A stretch of DNA of 64,000 nucleotides from JAQUOA01 sp037443785 (GCA_037443785.1 JBBINR010000010.1:1-64000); one strand, 5' to 3'; counted from the stretch's first letter, positions 25,623 through 35,376 are shown. The notes: a model not told the origin generated them from the sequence alone. Translations and numbers: made by a program.

Positions 25623-26161
25623 TGAACTCCCAATTTTCTTGCAGCGATCATTATCCCTGCAATGGTTTTTCCATCGATAATCTCCTCTGCTTCAATCATG
25701 CGGAGTGCTTCTTTCAACGATATTCGACGCAATGTCATCGTTGATTCGCCTTCTTCAAGGGCCTGACCTTTCTCAGATGTATAAACATCCTGTGCAAGGT
25801 ATATGTGAAGGATTTCGTTGCAAAATCCCGGTGTCGTCATCATAGAAGTAAGTTTCGTCCACGAATGCGCTGCATACCCGGTTTCTTCCTGCAATTCCCG
25901 CTGCGCACAATGAAGCGGATCTTCATTCTGATCTAATTTTCCAGCAGGCAGTTCAAGCACTTCTTTCCCAAACGGATGGCGGTATTGTTGAACCAAAATT
26001 ATATCGTGATTTTCGAACATGCACACGACAACCGCGCCGCCGGGATGTTCTATAATCTCACGAATTGATGTATTGCCGGAAGAATACTTAACGGTATCGA
26101 TCGTAAGATCGATAATCTTACCTTGATACTTTTTTTCTCTTTGAAGAATTTTGAAGTGCAT
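25619..26161 (-). CDS. Nudix hydrolase, ADP-ribose pyrophosphatase-like
   Basis: 180 residues. The Nudix box is complete: GKLDQNEDPLHCAQRELQEETGY fits GX5EX7REUXEEXGU, giving the Mg-binding helix. The context VVCMFENHDIILVQQYRHPFGKEVLELPAG before the box is typical of ADP-ribose/ADP-sugar pyrophosphatases (YqkG/NudF group), which yield AMP and sugar phosphate. It shares 44 bases with the end of mscS, read in another frame through an A-rich stretch. Start at 26161 gives the usual family N-terminus (HFKILQREKKYQGKIIDL). Confidence 0.9.
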   Translation of the reverse strand: MHFKILQREKKYQGKIIDLTIDTVKYSSGNTSIREIIEHPGGAVVVCMFENHDIILVQQYRHPFGKEVLELPAGKLDQNEDPLHCAQRELQEETGYAAHSWTKLTSMMTTPGFCNEILHIYLAQDVYTSEKGQALEEGESTMTLRRISLKEALRMIEAEEIIDGKTIAGIMIAARKLGVQ

Positions 26162-27260
26162 GCGCTGATGTGTTGGATGTTACGTGCACAACCTGTTGTG
26201 GGAACGGAATTTCTATTCTGTGATTCTTAAATTCATTATACACTTGAACGCGTAAATTTTCCGACGTAATAAATTGATCTTGAAACGATGCAACACGGCA
26301 CACTAATCGAAATTGAAGTGCCGAATCTCCCAAACTCATTAAAAATGCTTCGGGCACGGGTGTTTTCAAAACTTTAGGATGTTTTCGTGCAAGATTGACT
26401 AAGAGATGCTTCACCTGATCAACATCAGAACCGTATGCAACACCCACTTCAACGATTACCCGAATTTCTCCTGCGGGATAACCATAATTCACCACTTTCG
26501 TTTTGATAAGATCATTATTGGGAACAATGATTAAATTGTTGTCGAAATCGAGGATCTTAGTGCTCCGTAAACCGATCTCGTAAATATCTCCCGTTTCGCC
26601 GGAGGGGATTTTAATCCTGTCGCCGATTCTAAACGGACGATCGAGCATAATGATGAAACCTGAAATCATATTGGAAATTGTATCTTGAGCGGCAAGCCCA
26701 AGAGCAAGAGAACCAGCACCAAGAAGCGTGATAATACTGCTGATATTTTGTCCAAAATGATCGAGCACGACAATTGCCGCCATGGTGAACGCAATAAATG
26801 TAGCAATTCGATTTGCCAGCGGGGTTAACGAATGAGTATCGGTTTCATTTTTTGCTGCAACGTTCCGCAGTCCGTACGTAATAAGAAGCTTTAAAATTTT
26901 TGAAAGAACAGAAGTAACAATAATTGCGGCAACGAAGTAAAGGGCATTGTGTGAATACTCGATGAGTTTCAGAATTCCAGTATGCTCGGGAAATAATCCC
27001 TTTTCTAGTTCTGCAAGGCCAAAAGATAGACCAATAACACCGGCAAGTGCAATAATGCGCTCAAGAATAATCTCAAGAATCTTGTCGTCGAGATCACTTT
27101 CTGTTTTTGAGATGAGTTTACGGCCGACAGTATTAAGAAAAAACTTTACAATCTTTCCGCCAATAAGGAAAGTTATAACAGTAACGATACCGACAAAAAG
27201 ATGAAAGATAATTTGATTGCCGCCAAAAAAAGGGAGCAAATTTTTAAAAAGAATTTCCAT
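26118..27260 (-). CDS. mscS: MscS-family small-conductance mechanosensitive channel
   Basis: 380 residues. Several hydrophobic helices fill the first 190 residues; the pore-lining helix and following beta domain read ITLLGAGSLALGLAAQDTISNMISGFIIMLDRPFRIGDRI, the MscS hallmark, then GDIYEIGLRSTKIL and NLIIVPNNDLIKTKVVNYG. Inner-membrane channel that opens on hypo-osmotic stress. It sits between pyrE (15 bases upstream) and the nudix gene (44-base overlap). Its C-terminus ends with a short basic tail (SSKRKKVSR). Confidence 0.93.
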   Translation of the reverse strand: MEILFKNLLPFFGGNQIIFHLFVGIVTVITFLIGGKIVKFFLNTVGRKLISKTESDLDDKILEIILERIIALAGVIGLSFGLAELEKGLFPEHTGILKLIEYSHNALYFVAAIIVTSVLSKILKLLITYGLRNVAAKNETDTHSLTPLANRIATFIAFTMAAIVVLDHFGQNISSIITLLGAGSLALGLAAQDTISNMISGFIIMLDRPFRIGDRIKIPSGETGDIYEIGLRSTKILDFDNNLIIVPNNDLIKTKVVNYGYPAGEIRVIVEVGVAYGSDVDQVKHLLVNLARKHPKVLKTPVPEAFLMSLGDSALQFRLVCRVASFQDQFITSENLRVQVYNEFKNHRIEIPFPQQVVHVTSNTSAHALQNSSKRKKVSR

Positions 27261-27275
27261 TACGATATGATGATA

Positions 27276-27860
27276 TTATTGATGAAGTGCCCTGCTGCCC
27301 GGTTTAGAAATTGGAATTGCAGCCAGTGAATCAGGAATTTCGGATTCACGATATGTTTGAACTTCCATTTCGATCGCCGAATAAAATTTTGCATCGAATT
27401 TTGCCTTGCCGTTGCTCCGATCAACGATACAGCCGACTCCGACCAATTTTGCTTCAGAAGCAGCAACAAGCTTTATAATTTCATCCACCGAACCGCCGGT
27501 CGTCACGACGTCTTCCACAACGAGAACTCTTTCCCCTTTTTTAATATCAAACCCTCTCCGTAATTTCATGGCCCCTTCTTCGCGCTCAGCAAATATTGTA
27601 CGTGTACCAAGTATTCGCCCTACCTCCGTTCCCACAACAATTCCACCAACCGCAGGAGAAATGACCAATTCCACTTCGCTGTATTCATAGTGCTTGGCAA
27701 TATCGCCGGCAAGCAAATGCAAATATTTTGGATATTGCAGCACTCGCGCGCACTGGAAATAGTGCGGACTGTGCAATCCGGAAGTGAGAACAAAGTGTCC
27801 TTCAAGAAGTGCATTGGTCTCTTTAAATATCTCGAGAATCTGGTCTTTGGGTATTTTCAT
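27276..27860 (-). CDS. pyrE: Orotate phosphoribosyltransferase
   Basis: 194 residues. Adds phosphoribose from PRPP to orotate to give OMP in de novo pyrimidine synthesis. The PRPP loop VLVVEDVVTTGGSVDEII, the catalytic AEREEGAMKLRRGF (Lys/Arg contacts) and the early HFVLTSGLHSPHYFQCARVLQYP region identify it. Length fits the short bacterial type. It opens the pyrE-mscS-nudix-deoA operon; 72 bases upstream is the end of a large secreted-protein gene, with no clear terminator in between. Confidence 0.94.
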   Translation of the reverse strand: MKIPKDQILEIFKETNALLEGHFVLTSGLHSPHYFQCARVLQYPKYLHLLAGDIAKHYEYSEVELVISPAVGGIVVGTEVGRILGTRTIFAEREEGAMKLRRGFDIKKGERVLVVEDVVTTGGSVDEIIKLVAASEAKLVGVGCIVDRSNGKAKFDAKFYSAIEMEVQTYRESEIPDSLAAIPISKPGSRALHQ

Positions 27861-27932
27861 AAGTTATCTTAAGTGATTACTAAAAATAGTTCTTGTATTA
27901 TTTTCTCGTCCAATACCATCGCATATGTTCTC

Positions 27933-30900
27933 TCAGTGATACGGGAAAGGCCGTTCCGGAATAATTGAGAGCTTTAGAAGCTTTGTTCCGTATGTTCCCA
28001 TATCAATATACGCCACATATATTCCTGCCGCAACTAACCATCCCGATTCATTTAAGAGATCCCATTCAAGAAACTGTGAGTCGTTATCTTTTATCAATTT
28101 ACGAACTCGAACTCCTCCTAAGTTGACGATGCTAATTGTTGCTTGCCGCGGCAAATGAGTAAATGTAACATGTTGAGATGCACTGCGGAGTTCACCTTCA
28201 TTAAATCCAAAATACGGATTAGGGAACACATTGATTTTAGCGACATCTGTCTTCGCCAGTTCTGCACTAAATTTTGGCGCGGTGGCGGTAAATGAAAATA
28301 CATCATTCACTCCGTTGGGTTTCGTCGAAAGAATACGAATAACATTTCCGGTCGCTGGCATCATTGAATTAACATTTGCAGGAAATAACGGATCAGATAT
28401 TGAACCACCGTTCAAATTTACCAAAACCATCCGAGCCATCACTTCAGCACCAGTGCCTTGGGTTCCATCATATCCAGCACCCGCAGCAACAAACGCATCA
28501 TATCCTGCAGTGCCTGGTGTTTTAGGATTCGGCTCCATCCAATAAATCCAGTCTGTGTAGGGATCATTATCACTGCCAGAAAGCGGATGGTCTGCCTTTT
28601 GAAGGCCGAATTTACCGTCTCCATCCGCATCATTAACCCACGGAATCATTCGAAAATCATCCGATGGATCGTTCGGCGTATTTATTCCGATATTCCACAA
28701 TTCAAAAGGAACATTTATGATTGCCCCTGTTGTTAACGCAAGATATGCTTTTCCTCCGGCAGGAGTAAATCGCATTTCAAAATCATAAGGAACAAATCGC
28801 GAAAAGTTAGTGCCTCTAAACACCCGCGATTTGAATGTAGCATAGGAACCATCAACTCCACCGCCTTGGTTGATTCCCCATGTTCCACCACCCCAGTCAG
28901 CTTTAGAATTACCCTGCCATGATGGATCAGGAAATTTTAATCCGTTAATTGCGGACCAAGCAGCATACGAAGGAGGGGTGATCGGTCCTGACAGATTTGA
29001 AACGTGCTGGAAATCCTTTGCATCCTTTGACGGACCAAATGCATCGATTTGAAATCCGTTAATTATATACGACGATTGATTAGTCCCAGCAGGAAATTGG
29101 TATTGGCCGGAGATCAAAATTTTATTTACTGTTGCATCAGTCAATTTCCATGTTGCACTATCTCCGGTTGTATCAAACCCAATTTGATAGCTGTGACCAT
29201 CAAGAATAGTCGGATCAACGACACGAGCAACTACTGAACCATCGCTTCCTCCCGTATGAGTTATCGCCATGAGATCTCCGACTTTAAATGAATATGTAAC
29301 TCCGGGTTTGGGCGATTGAGGAACAACTTCAATGACAACAGGAGTACTTTCTAAAGTTTTCGGAAAGCCGTCCGGTGGATTTGGGATATAATTATACGCA
29401 GTTACAGCGAAGTAATATTTTTTACCGTTGACGAGACGATTACCTGTAAGTGAATCACGTGTTATATCAAGACTTCGAACAATCCCGTTATCACTTCCAA
29501 AGACAACGGTTTTATAGATAAAATCACTGGTCGATTCATCGAGAACCCAGTCTTTGATATTCAGAATTCCATCTTTAAGATCGTATGTTGCAAATAATTT
29601 TTCATTCAAAAATTCTCTTCCGGGTAACTGATATATTTTATACCCTTGAAATGTATAACCATTCTCATGTTGTGATTCGGTTTTACGGACAGATTCAGGC
29701 TCACCCCAATTGAGAATAATTTCATTGTCAAGTTCAGCTGTCTTTACAATCGGCGCCGCGGGGGGAGTTGGCAAATCAAAATTATTATTAAATGTACTTT
29801 GGATTAAAGTATCATAACGTTTTAAAACTGTCACGCTGCTTAACCAATCGCTGCCAAGACCGGTTATACCAGCGAAAATTATTTCCTGCGTGTCACTATT
29901 TGCCATGGTAAAAGGACCTGAGCATATTACAAATCGGCGATCACCAGGCGGTTCCATAGAGCCATCTATCCAACCCGTTTTAGAAACAGGATCACCGGGA
30001 AAGGCGTATTTCATCTCTTTGTTTGTTGTAGGGTCAATAATTTTGCCGCCAGTTCGCGCAAGTAAACCTCTCATGAGACTATACCATTCCAAAAGTGCCC
30101 GTGGATCATTAATCCGTGGATCTTCGTACGGCGTATGTGTCTTTAAAATTAGAGGAAAGGCGGTCATTCCAATATTTTTTTTCCCGGAATAATATCGTCC
30201 TTTATATCTTCCGGAATCGCTTGGCAATCCCGGGACGAGAGGCCCTTGAAGCAAATCAAAACCCGTTGACGGTGGTTTTGTCCCAAAAAAACCATCATTA
30301 CTATCACCATTATAAACAAACCCTAAATTTAATAATGTATCACATCCAACAAAATCATCCTTATAACCAAGTCCACCACCCAAATCAGGGTCAACCCATT
30401 GAGCGACATACATACTGTCAATGCTGTATCCGCTTTTATTTATGATAATATTTTTTTGAAAAATTGTATTTCCTATGACTCCATTTCTACGATACGCCCA
30501 AATAGTGCGTTGGAACTCAACGCCAATTGGATCTCCTCCTGCCAGATAAAACGTTCGCGAAGAATCGAGGTCATTTGCGACATACCAAATCGTTTGGTCG
30601 GCACCAGGAATACCGGGGATATCTACGGCTGGATCGTATTGCCCATTCCCATCTTTATCATCAAATGGCGCACCGTCCGCGGCAGGCCATTCATTCCAAT
30701 CTAAAACATATTTATCATATAACTGCTTTGCAGTATAATTTTCATATTTCTTATATGCTGCAACATCTTGCTCAACTAACATCGATTCCATGCCGGCATT
30801 GAAAGGATTGCCGGGCCCAACATCCGGACGAACTTTATAGATACGATTGTTTTTCTTTAAAGGGTCATCAGCGACAGGCGGAGTCGCAGAAGTTCCTGCT

Positions 30901-31271
30901 GTAAGTATCTTTCCCGCTTCCAATCCATGGGTATAGTATGATCCGCCGATCCTGATTTTATCATCTTTTCGGTGTATTCCTCCCCAAAGAAATCCTTCCT
31001 CAAAAACTGAAATACCTCGATTGGAATTTAATAATTCAAAACCCCCGTCGCCGGTAAACGGATTTAATGAACCGTCGCCGTTATTTGTGTAGTAAGAAAA
31101 GATGTTATTAATCGTCATCGCGGTATACGTATCGTTTATCGATACCTTTCGCAGTATCGGTTTATTCTCTTGTAATGCTTCTATCGGTTTGCCGCCATAC
31201 ACTAGCTGATAAAAAGTAATGGCAAAAAAGAAGATTGTTCTATAAGCAATTTTTACGCCGGTAAATTGCAT
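27933..31271 (-). CDS. Large secreted protein with type IX sorting domain, paralogue B
   Basis: 1112 residues. A signal peptide (MQFTGVKIAYRTIFFFAITF...) leads. The first 500 residues share a characteristic plan with the gene at 36460-39813 (INNIFSYYTNNGDGSLNPF, GFLWGG, ADQTIWYVANDLDSSRTFYL). Ca-binding type DxDGNGxxD loops occur (DDKDGNGQYDP, NDADGDGKF). A fibronectin-III-like region lies near 520-660. The last 90 residues are a type A type IX sorting domain (KINVFPNPYFGFNEGE ... LEWDLLNESG ... GIYVAYID). I start at ATG 31271 with TTGGAG upstream; the frame extends to 31319. Probably exported to the cell surface; biochemical role unknown. Confidence 0.85.
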   Translation of the reverse strand: MQFTGVKIAYRTIFFFAITFYQLVYGGKPIEALQENKPILRKVSINDTYTAMTINNIFSYYTNNGDGSLNPFTGDGGFELLNSNRGISVFEEGFLWGGIHRKDDKIRIGGSYYTHGLEAGKILTAGTSATPPVADDPLKKNNRIYKVRPDVGPGNPFNAGMESMLVEQDVAAYKKYENYTAKQLYDKYVLDWNEWPAADGAPFDDKDGNGQYDPAVDIPGIPGADQTIWYVANDLDSSRTFYLAGGDPIGVEFQRTIWAYRRNGVIGNTIFQKNIIINKSGYSIDSMYVAQWVDPDLGGGLGYKDDFVGCDTLLNLGFVYNGDSNDGFFGTKPPSTGFDLLQGPLVPGLPSDSGRYKGRYYSGKKNIGMTAFPLILKTHTPYEDPRINDPRALLEWYSLMRGLLARTGGKIIDPTTNKEMKYAFPGDPVSKTGWIDGSMEPPGDRRFVICSGPFTMANSDTQEIIFAGITGLGSDWLSSVTVLKRYDTLIQSTFNNNFDLPTPPAAPIVKTAELDNEIILNWGEPESVRKTESQHENGYTFQGYKIYQLPGREFLNEKLFATYDLKDGILNIKDWVLDESTSDFIYKTVVFGSDNGIVRSLDITRDSLTGNRLVNGKKYYFAVTAYNYIPNPPDGFPKTLESTPVVIEVVPQSPKPGVTYSFKVGDLMAITHTGGSDGSVVARVVDPTILDGHSYQIGFDTTGDSATWKLTDATVNKILISGQYQFPAGTNQSSYIINGFQIDAFGPSKDAKDFQHVSNLSGPITPPSYAAWSAINGLKFPDPSWQGNSKADWGGGTWGINQGGGVDGSYATFKSRVFRGTNFSRFVPYDFEMRFTPAGGKAYLALTTGAIINVPFELWNIGINTPNDPSDDFRMIPWVNDADGDGKFGLQKADHPLSGSDNDPYTDWIYWMEPNPKTPGTAGYDAFVAAGAGYDGTQGTGAEVMARMVLVNLNGGSISDPLFPANVNSMMPATGNVIRILSTKPNGVNDVFSFTATAPKFSAELAKTDVAKINVFPNPYFGFNEGELRSASQHVTFTHLPRQATISIVNLGGVRVRKLIKDNDSQFLEWDLLNESGWLVAAGIYVAYIDMGTYGTKLLKLSIIPERPFPYH

Positions 31272-31337
31272 AGTTAATTCTCCAATTATTTTTAGATCCG
31301 ATGGTTTAACAATTTTCAATAGATAAAATATTGCCGG

Positions 31338-31664
31338 TTACCACTCGTCTTCTAATTCTTCTAACTCCTCGCGCATTTCTTTTTCTTCTTTGGTTTCCCC
31401 CTGTGCAACGGCTTGATCGATACCGCTGCGGTAAGCCTTTTTGGCTTCTGGAGTCTGATTCAGTTTTCCGCAAAGAATTCCAAGCTGATGATAGGCCGGA
31501 ATATATTTTTCATCTCGTTGAATCAGGTCTTTGAGAATGTCAATTGCTTCTGCGGGATTGTTTGTCCCGACATATTCCAATGCAAGTGCATATCGCGTAA
31601 AGGAATCGTTCGGATCCTTGGACAGCATTTCTTGCAACTTTTGGATGCGTTGTTCGCTCGCCAT
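31338..31664 (-). CDS. Small tetratricopeptide repeat protein
   Basis: 108 residues, soluble. Two to three TPR units are visible: FTRYALALEYVGTNNPAEAIDIL (about 22-44) and YIPAYHQLGILCGKLNQTPEAKKAY (about 54-78), then an acidic helical tail (EEKEMREELEELEDEW). AAGGA precedes the ATG. It lies between the pterin dehydratase gene and the large secreted-protein gene, probably as a unit with cydAB. Such proteins mediate protein contacts; the partner is unknown. Confidence 0.85.
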   Translation of the reverse strand: MASEQRIQKLQEMLSKDPNDSFTRYALALEYVGTNNPAEAIDILKDLIQRDEKYIPAYHQLGILCGKLNQTPEAKKAYRSGIDQAVAQGETKEEKEMREELEELEDEW

Positions 31665-31675
31665 AAAGTTCCTTC

Positions 31676-31954
31676 TTATTTCAATTGATTAATTTGTGAT
31701 GCTAACGTAAAATCATTTTCTGTTAATCCACCGGCACTGTGTGTTGAAAGTGTCAGCGTGACTTTGTTCCATCGAATGTCGATATCCGGATGATGATCCA
31801 TTTTTTCCGCCAACAAAGCAACCGATTGAACAAATCCCATGGCCCGGACAAAATCTTTTTTTATGAATGTCCGTACTATAGCATTCCCTTCCCGCGTCCA
31901 TCTGCGGATGGCCTTCATTTTTACGGCAATTTGTTTTTCATTAAGCATATTCAT
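31676..31954 (-). CDS. phhB: Pterin-4a-carbinolamine dehydratase
   Basis: 92 residues, the usual size. The family signature is present: EKMDHHPDIDIRWNKVTLTLSTH followed by SAGGLTENDF, with the expected His-His-Pro and later His and Asp. The classic role is recycling of 4a-hydroxytetrahydrobiopterin after aromatic amino-acid hydroxylation, or related moonlighting roles; no hydroxylase gene is in the window. It starts 18 bases after cydB and is probably co-transcribed with it. Confidence 0.9.
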   Translation of the reverse strand: MNMLNEKQIAVKMKAIRRWTREGNAIVRTFIKKDFVRAMGFVQSVALLAEKMDHHPDIDIRWNKVTLTLSTHSAGGLTENDFTLASQINQLK

Positions 31955-31972
31955 GGACTGTCCGTAAATATA

Positions 31973-33004
31973 CTAATAACTCATCGAATCTAAACGTACT
32001 TTTCCTCTAAAAATCCAATAAATACTGATGGTATACGCTAAAACAAAAGGAATCCCTATGATCGCGACGTTCAACATAATGGAGAGTGTTTTGGGAGAAG
32101 ACGCAGCGTTATAAATTGTCAGATGGTCGTGAGGCGAGAAATTCGACATGACAAGATTCGGAAACATTCCGATGGCAAACAACGCCATTAATGACACAAT
32201 GCTCGCACACGACGATACAAATGCGAAAAATTCTCTCTTGTGATGAATCTCTCTGGGAATATTTGCAACCGCAAGCATTCCTCCTACGGCAACAACAAAA
32301 AATGCAGGATGCTCTTTAAATGGCTGAGCCATGTGCGGCATATACAACAATGTTGCCATTGTTGTCGTAAAGTATGCGATGACAAAGAAGATAATTGAAT
32401 TATTCACCCATCCGCGAATTTTTTCCTGCATTGCACCTTCGGTTTTCATCATGGCATAAATTGATCCATGCATCATGAACAACGATACCGTTGTGATACC
32501 AACCAAAATGGCGTACGGATTTAATAACTGTACAAATGAAATAGAAAAATCTTTACTCGCCCCGACCGGAACGCCCACGACACTATTTCCTAATGTTATA
32601 CCCATGAGCAGCGAAATAAAAATGCTCGAAATACTGAATGCATTATCCCACATTTGCCTCCACCATTTCATCGGCTGCTTACTGCGAAACTCGATCGCGA
32701 CTGCGCGAAAGATCAAAACCGCAAGCAACAGCATAACTGCAGAATAATATCCCGAAAAAACCGTCGCATAGACATCGGGAAACGCGGCAAATAACGCGCC
32801 GCCGCCCGTAACAAGCCACACTTCATTTCCATCCCACACTGGGCCAATCGAATTAATCATAATTCTGCGTTCTTCATCTGTCGATGTGAACAGATGCAGC
32901 GATCCCACACCAAGGTCAAAACCATCGAGAAGAGCATAACCGGTTAGCAGCATACCGATAAGAACAAACCAAATAAAATTAAGATCAAGACCTGTGAAAT
33001 CCAT
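31973..33004 (-). CDS. cydB: Cytochrome bd oxidase subunit II
   Basis: 343 residues with eight to nine membrane helices. The N-terminus (FIWFVLIGMLLTGYALLDGFDLGVGSL) and NSIGPVWDGNEVWLVTGGGALFAAFPDVYA match CydB. With CydA it forms the quinol oxidase that reduces O2 with high affinity, suggesting micro-oxic respiration or oxygen defence. It follows cydA after 5 bases. No CydX-like small ORF was evident just after it. Confidence 0.95.
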   Translation of the reverse strand: MDFTGLDLNFIWFVLIGMLLTGYALLDGFDLGVGSLHLFTSTDEERRIMINSIGPVWDGNEVWLVTGGGALFAAFPDVYATVFSGYYSAVMLLLAVLIFRAVAIEFRSKQPMKWWRQMWDNAFSISSIFISLLMGITLGNSVVGVPVGASKDFSISFVQLLNPYAILVGITTVSLFMMHGSIYAMMKTEGAMQEKIRGWVNNSIIFFVIAYFTTTMATLLYMPHMAQPFKEHPAFFVVAVGGMLAVANIPREIHHKREFFAFVSSCASIVSLMALFAIGMFPNLVMSNFSPHDHLTIYNAASSPKTLSIMLNVAIIGIPFVLAYTISIYWIFRGKVRLDSMSY

Positions 33005-33009
33005 TTGCG

Positions 33010-34380
33010 CTATGCCGTAAAAATTTGTTTTTGATGTTCATACTCGGAGGGAATATCAGAACTTTCTTCGGGACCATGCTTTATCTTTTGATCTAACAGA
33101 AAAATGAAAAGGATAAACAATAAAGAGTAAATTATTGTAAACAGAATAAGCGAGAACCACACCTGATTTGCAGCAATCGATTTTGATAATGCTTCCGATG
33201 TCCTCAATAGATTATAAACAATCCACGGCTGCCGGCCAATCTCCGCAGAAAACCATCCTGCTTGATTTGCGATTTGCGGCAAAAGAACTGAAGCGATAAA
33301 AACTTTCAACATGATCGCGTTAGAGAATAATTTCTCTTTCCACCAGAGATACAGGGAAATCAAACTGATCGCAATCAGAATCATTCCAATTCCAACCATG
33401 AGGTGATACAATTGAAAAACAACATTTACCGGGGGCCGATCTTCTTTTGGGAATGCATTCAAACCGGTAATTGGCGAGCTAAAATTTCCGTGAACAAGAA
33501 ATGAAAGCATTTTAGGAACAGCAATTCCGAATTGAACTTTTTGTTCCTGTTCATTCACCCATCCGAACACATAGAACGGTGCAACAGACGATGAATCAAA
33601 GTGTGCTTCAAAAGCGGCAAGTTTTGTTGGCTGCTGATGACTAACCCCCACGGCACTTCGTTCACCGGTGAACAATTGGGAGAACGAGGCAAAAATCATC
33701 AAACCTAAGGCAATTTTAATCGATGCTTTTGCAAATTCCTCGTGGCGCCTTTTGAGAAGATAATATGCGCCGACACTTAACACCAATGTTGACCCGGCCA
33801 GCCACGATGCACTTAACGTATGCAGCAGCCGCACAACTGACGATGGATTAAAAACCATGCCCCAAAAATCGGTGATTTCTGCGCGGGCGGCCAATCCTTT
33901 GCCAACAATGTGAAATCCCGAGGGAGTCTGCATCCACGAATTTGCAACGACAATCCATACCGCACTGAGCATCGATCCAAGCGATACCATGCAGGTAGAA
34001 AAGAAATGGATTTTTGGTGATACTTTATTCCACCCGAAAACAAGAATCGCGAGAAAACCTGATTCAAGAAAAAAAGCAAAAATCCCCTCTGCCGCTAAGG
34101 CACTACCGAACACATCACCGACATATCGTGAATACGTTGCCCAGTTGGTTCCAAATTCGAATTCCATCACAATACCGGTCGCCACACCCATGGCAAATGT
34201 TAACGCAAAGATCTTCACCCAGAATTTAGTCATTCTTTCGTACAGTGGATTTTTTGTATGAAGGAACATTCCCTCCATCAACACCAACACAGCACCAATG
34301 CCAATACTTAAAGGCGGATAGATGTAATGGAACGCGATGGTAAAAGCGAATTGTATTCGGGAGAGAATTTCTACAGACAT
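33010..34380 (-). CDS. cydA: Cytochrome bd oxidase subunit I
   Basis: 456 residues. Haem-bearing subunit: an early His in FAFTIAFHYIYPPLSIG, GVATGIVMEFEFGTNWATYSRYVGDVFG with the conserved Glu residues, a His in SVVRLLHTLSASW, and EIGRQPWIVYNLLRTSEA near the C-terminus. The quinol-binding loop is of the short type. I start at ATG 34380 (MSVEILSRI), not the upstream GTG at 34386; no strong ribosome site is visible. It begins 52 bases after the propeller-like gene upstream. Confidence 0.95.
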   Translation of the reverse strand: MSVEILSRIQFAFTIAFHYIYPPLSIGIGAVLVLMEGMFLHTKNPLYERMTKFWVKIFALTFAMGVATGIVMEFEFGTNWATYSRYVGDVFGSALAAEGIFAFFLESGFLAILVFGWNKVSPKIHFFSTCMVSLGSMLSAVWIVVANSWMQTPSGFHIVGKGLAARAEITDFWGMVFNPSSVVRLLHTLSASWLAGSTLVLSVGAYYLLKRRHEEFAKASIKIALGLMIFASFSQLFTGERSAVGVSHQQPTKLAAFEAHFDSSSVAPFYVFGWVNEQEQKVQFGIAVPKMLSFLVHGNFSSPITGLNAFPKEDRPPVNVVFQLYHLMVGIGMILIAISLISLYLWWKEKLFSNAIMLKVFIASVLLPQIANQAGWFSAEIGRQPWIVYNLLRTSEALSKSIAANQVWFSLILFTIIYSLLFILFIFLLDQKIKHGPEESSDIPSEYEHQKQIFTA

Positions 34381-34438
34381 GGGCACATGTTATTGATACA
34401 AACAATATAAAAAAGATTTGGACGGCATGCCAGATTGC

Positions 34439-35290
34439 TTACGGAAATGTGCATCGGTACAACGTTGTTGAAGTAAGAAGTAATACGCGGTTGGAAGAAA
34501 TGATTGCATCTCGTAGTTCTTCGTTGGGATTCAGTCCCATAATGGAAGTTTTGGGAATTGATTGTAGAAGCGCGCCATCGAAATCAAAAATCAAAATTGA
34601 CGTAGAAGAAGTGACTGTGATTCTATCGACGGATGATTGGATTCTCTTCCAATGATTTCCGGGCGATAAAGGGATTGTTTTCACAAAATTTCCGTATCGA
34701 TCGAACACCTTTACGGATGAATTGTCGAGAACAAACAGGTTATCGTCTCCGGCAACCGAAATGTCAAGCGGTTGTGTGAGAGCCCCTTCGCCATCACGGA
34801 AAGTCCCTATTTCTTTTTCAATCTGATGACGTTGATTGATTTTAATTATTCTGTGACCGTCGCTCTCAATAACAAATAGGTCGCCCTGCGACGAAGTAGC
34901 ACACGCGAGCGGGTAAAATCTTCCCTCTAATTTTGAGAATGAATTTTCGTCAATTGTTTGGATGAAGTTCGATGCTTTATCATACTTCTGAATTCGATGA
35001 TTATTTTTATCCGTCACATAAATTTCAAACAAAAAAGAAGACCACACATCGACGGGGTCGTCAAACTCATAGTTACCCCAGCCAATGCCGCCGAAGAAAT
35101 TCATCTCTCCGCTTTTAGAATTACGGTGAAACAGTTTACTCGTCTTCCTATCGATGACAACAATATCGCCATTCTCAATAATTGACATTGTTTCTGCATC
35201 TTTAAATTCACCGATTGCAGATTCAATGATCAATGGAGAGTTTGCGTCACTCGACTGGAGGAAGAAAAACGTGAATAAAATAGCAATCAT
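34439..35290 (-). CDS. NHL-type beta-propeller exported protein
   Basis: 283 residues. A short hydrophobic leader (MIAILFTFFFLQSSDA) suggests export. The rest is repetitive propeller: GDIVVIDRKTSKLFHRN, FEIYVTDKNNHRIQKYD, GDLFVIESDGHRIIKIN, DNLFVLDNSSVKVFDRYG, matching the NHL consensus (xLFVxDxxNHRIxKF). About five to six blades fit the length. Such proteins often bind partners at the cell envelope; the role here is unknown. The start is the only ATG but has no ribosome site. It follows the PorV terminator immediately, so read-through may feed it. Confidence 0.8.
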   Translation of the reverse strand: MIAILFTFFFLQSSDANSPLIIESAIGEFKDAETMSIIENGDIVVIDRKTSKLFHRNSKSGEMNFFGGIGWGNYEFDDPVDVWSSFLFEIYVTDKNNHRIQKYDKASNFIQTIDENSFSKLEGRFYPLACATSSQGDLFVIESDGHRIIKINQRHQIEKEIGTFRDGEGALTQPLDISVAGDDNLFVLDNSSVKVFDRYGNFVKTIPLSPGNHWKRIQSSVDRITVTSSTSILIFDFDGALLQSIPKTSIMGLNPNEELRDAIISSNRVLLLTSTTLYRCTFP

Positions 35291-35315
35291 GAATTTATTG
35301 GCGGTCCAACAGGCT

Positions 35316-35351
35316 AAAAAAAATAAGGGGTTGAGAAAATCTCAACCCCTT
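35316..35351 (-). terminator. Rho-independent terminator after the PorV-like gene
   Basis: Perfect 12-base stem AAGGGGTTGAGA / TCTCAACCCCTT (35325-35336 and 35340-35351) with a three-base loop, followed on the minus strand by an eight-base T run. One of the strongest terminators in the window; it closes the TonB receptor-secreted protein-PorV operon. Confidence 0.92.
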
Positions 35352-35376
35352 TGTAAGTAAAACTACATCTACTCCA

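Noticed and set aside
27260..27469. 69-codon minus-strand ORF inside pyrE
   Set aside because: It is another frame of pyrE and has no independent support.
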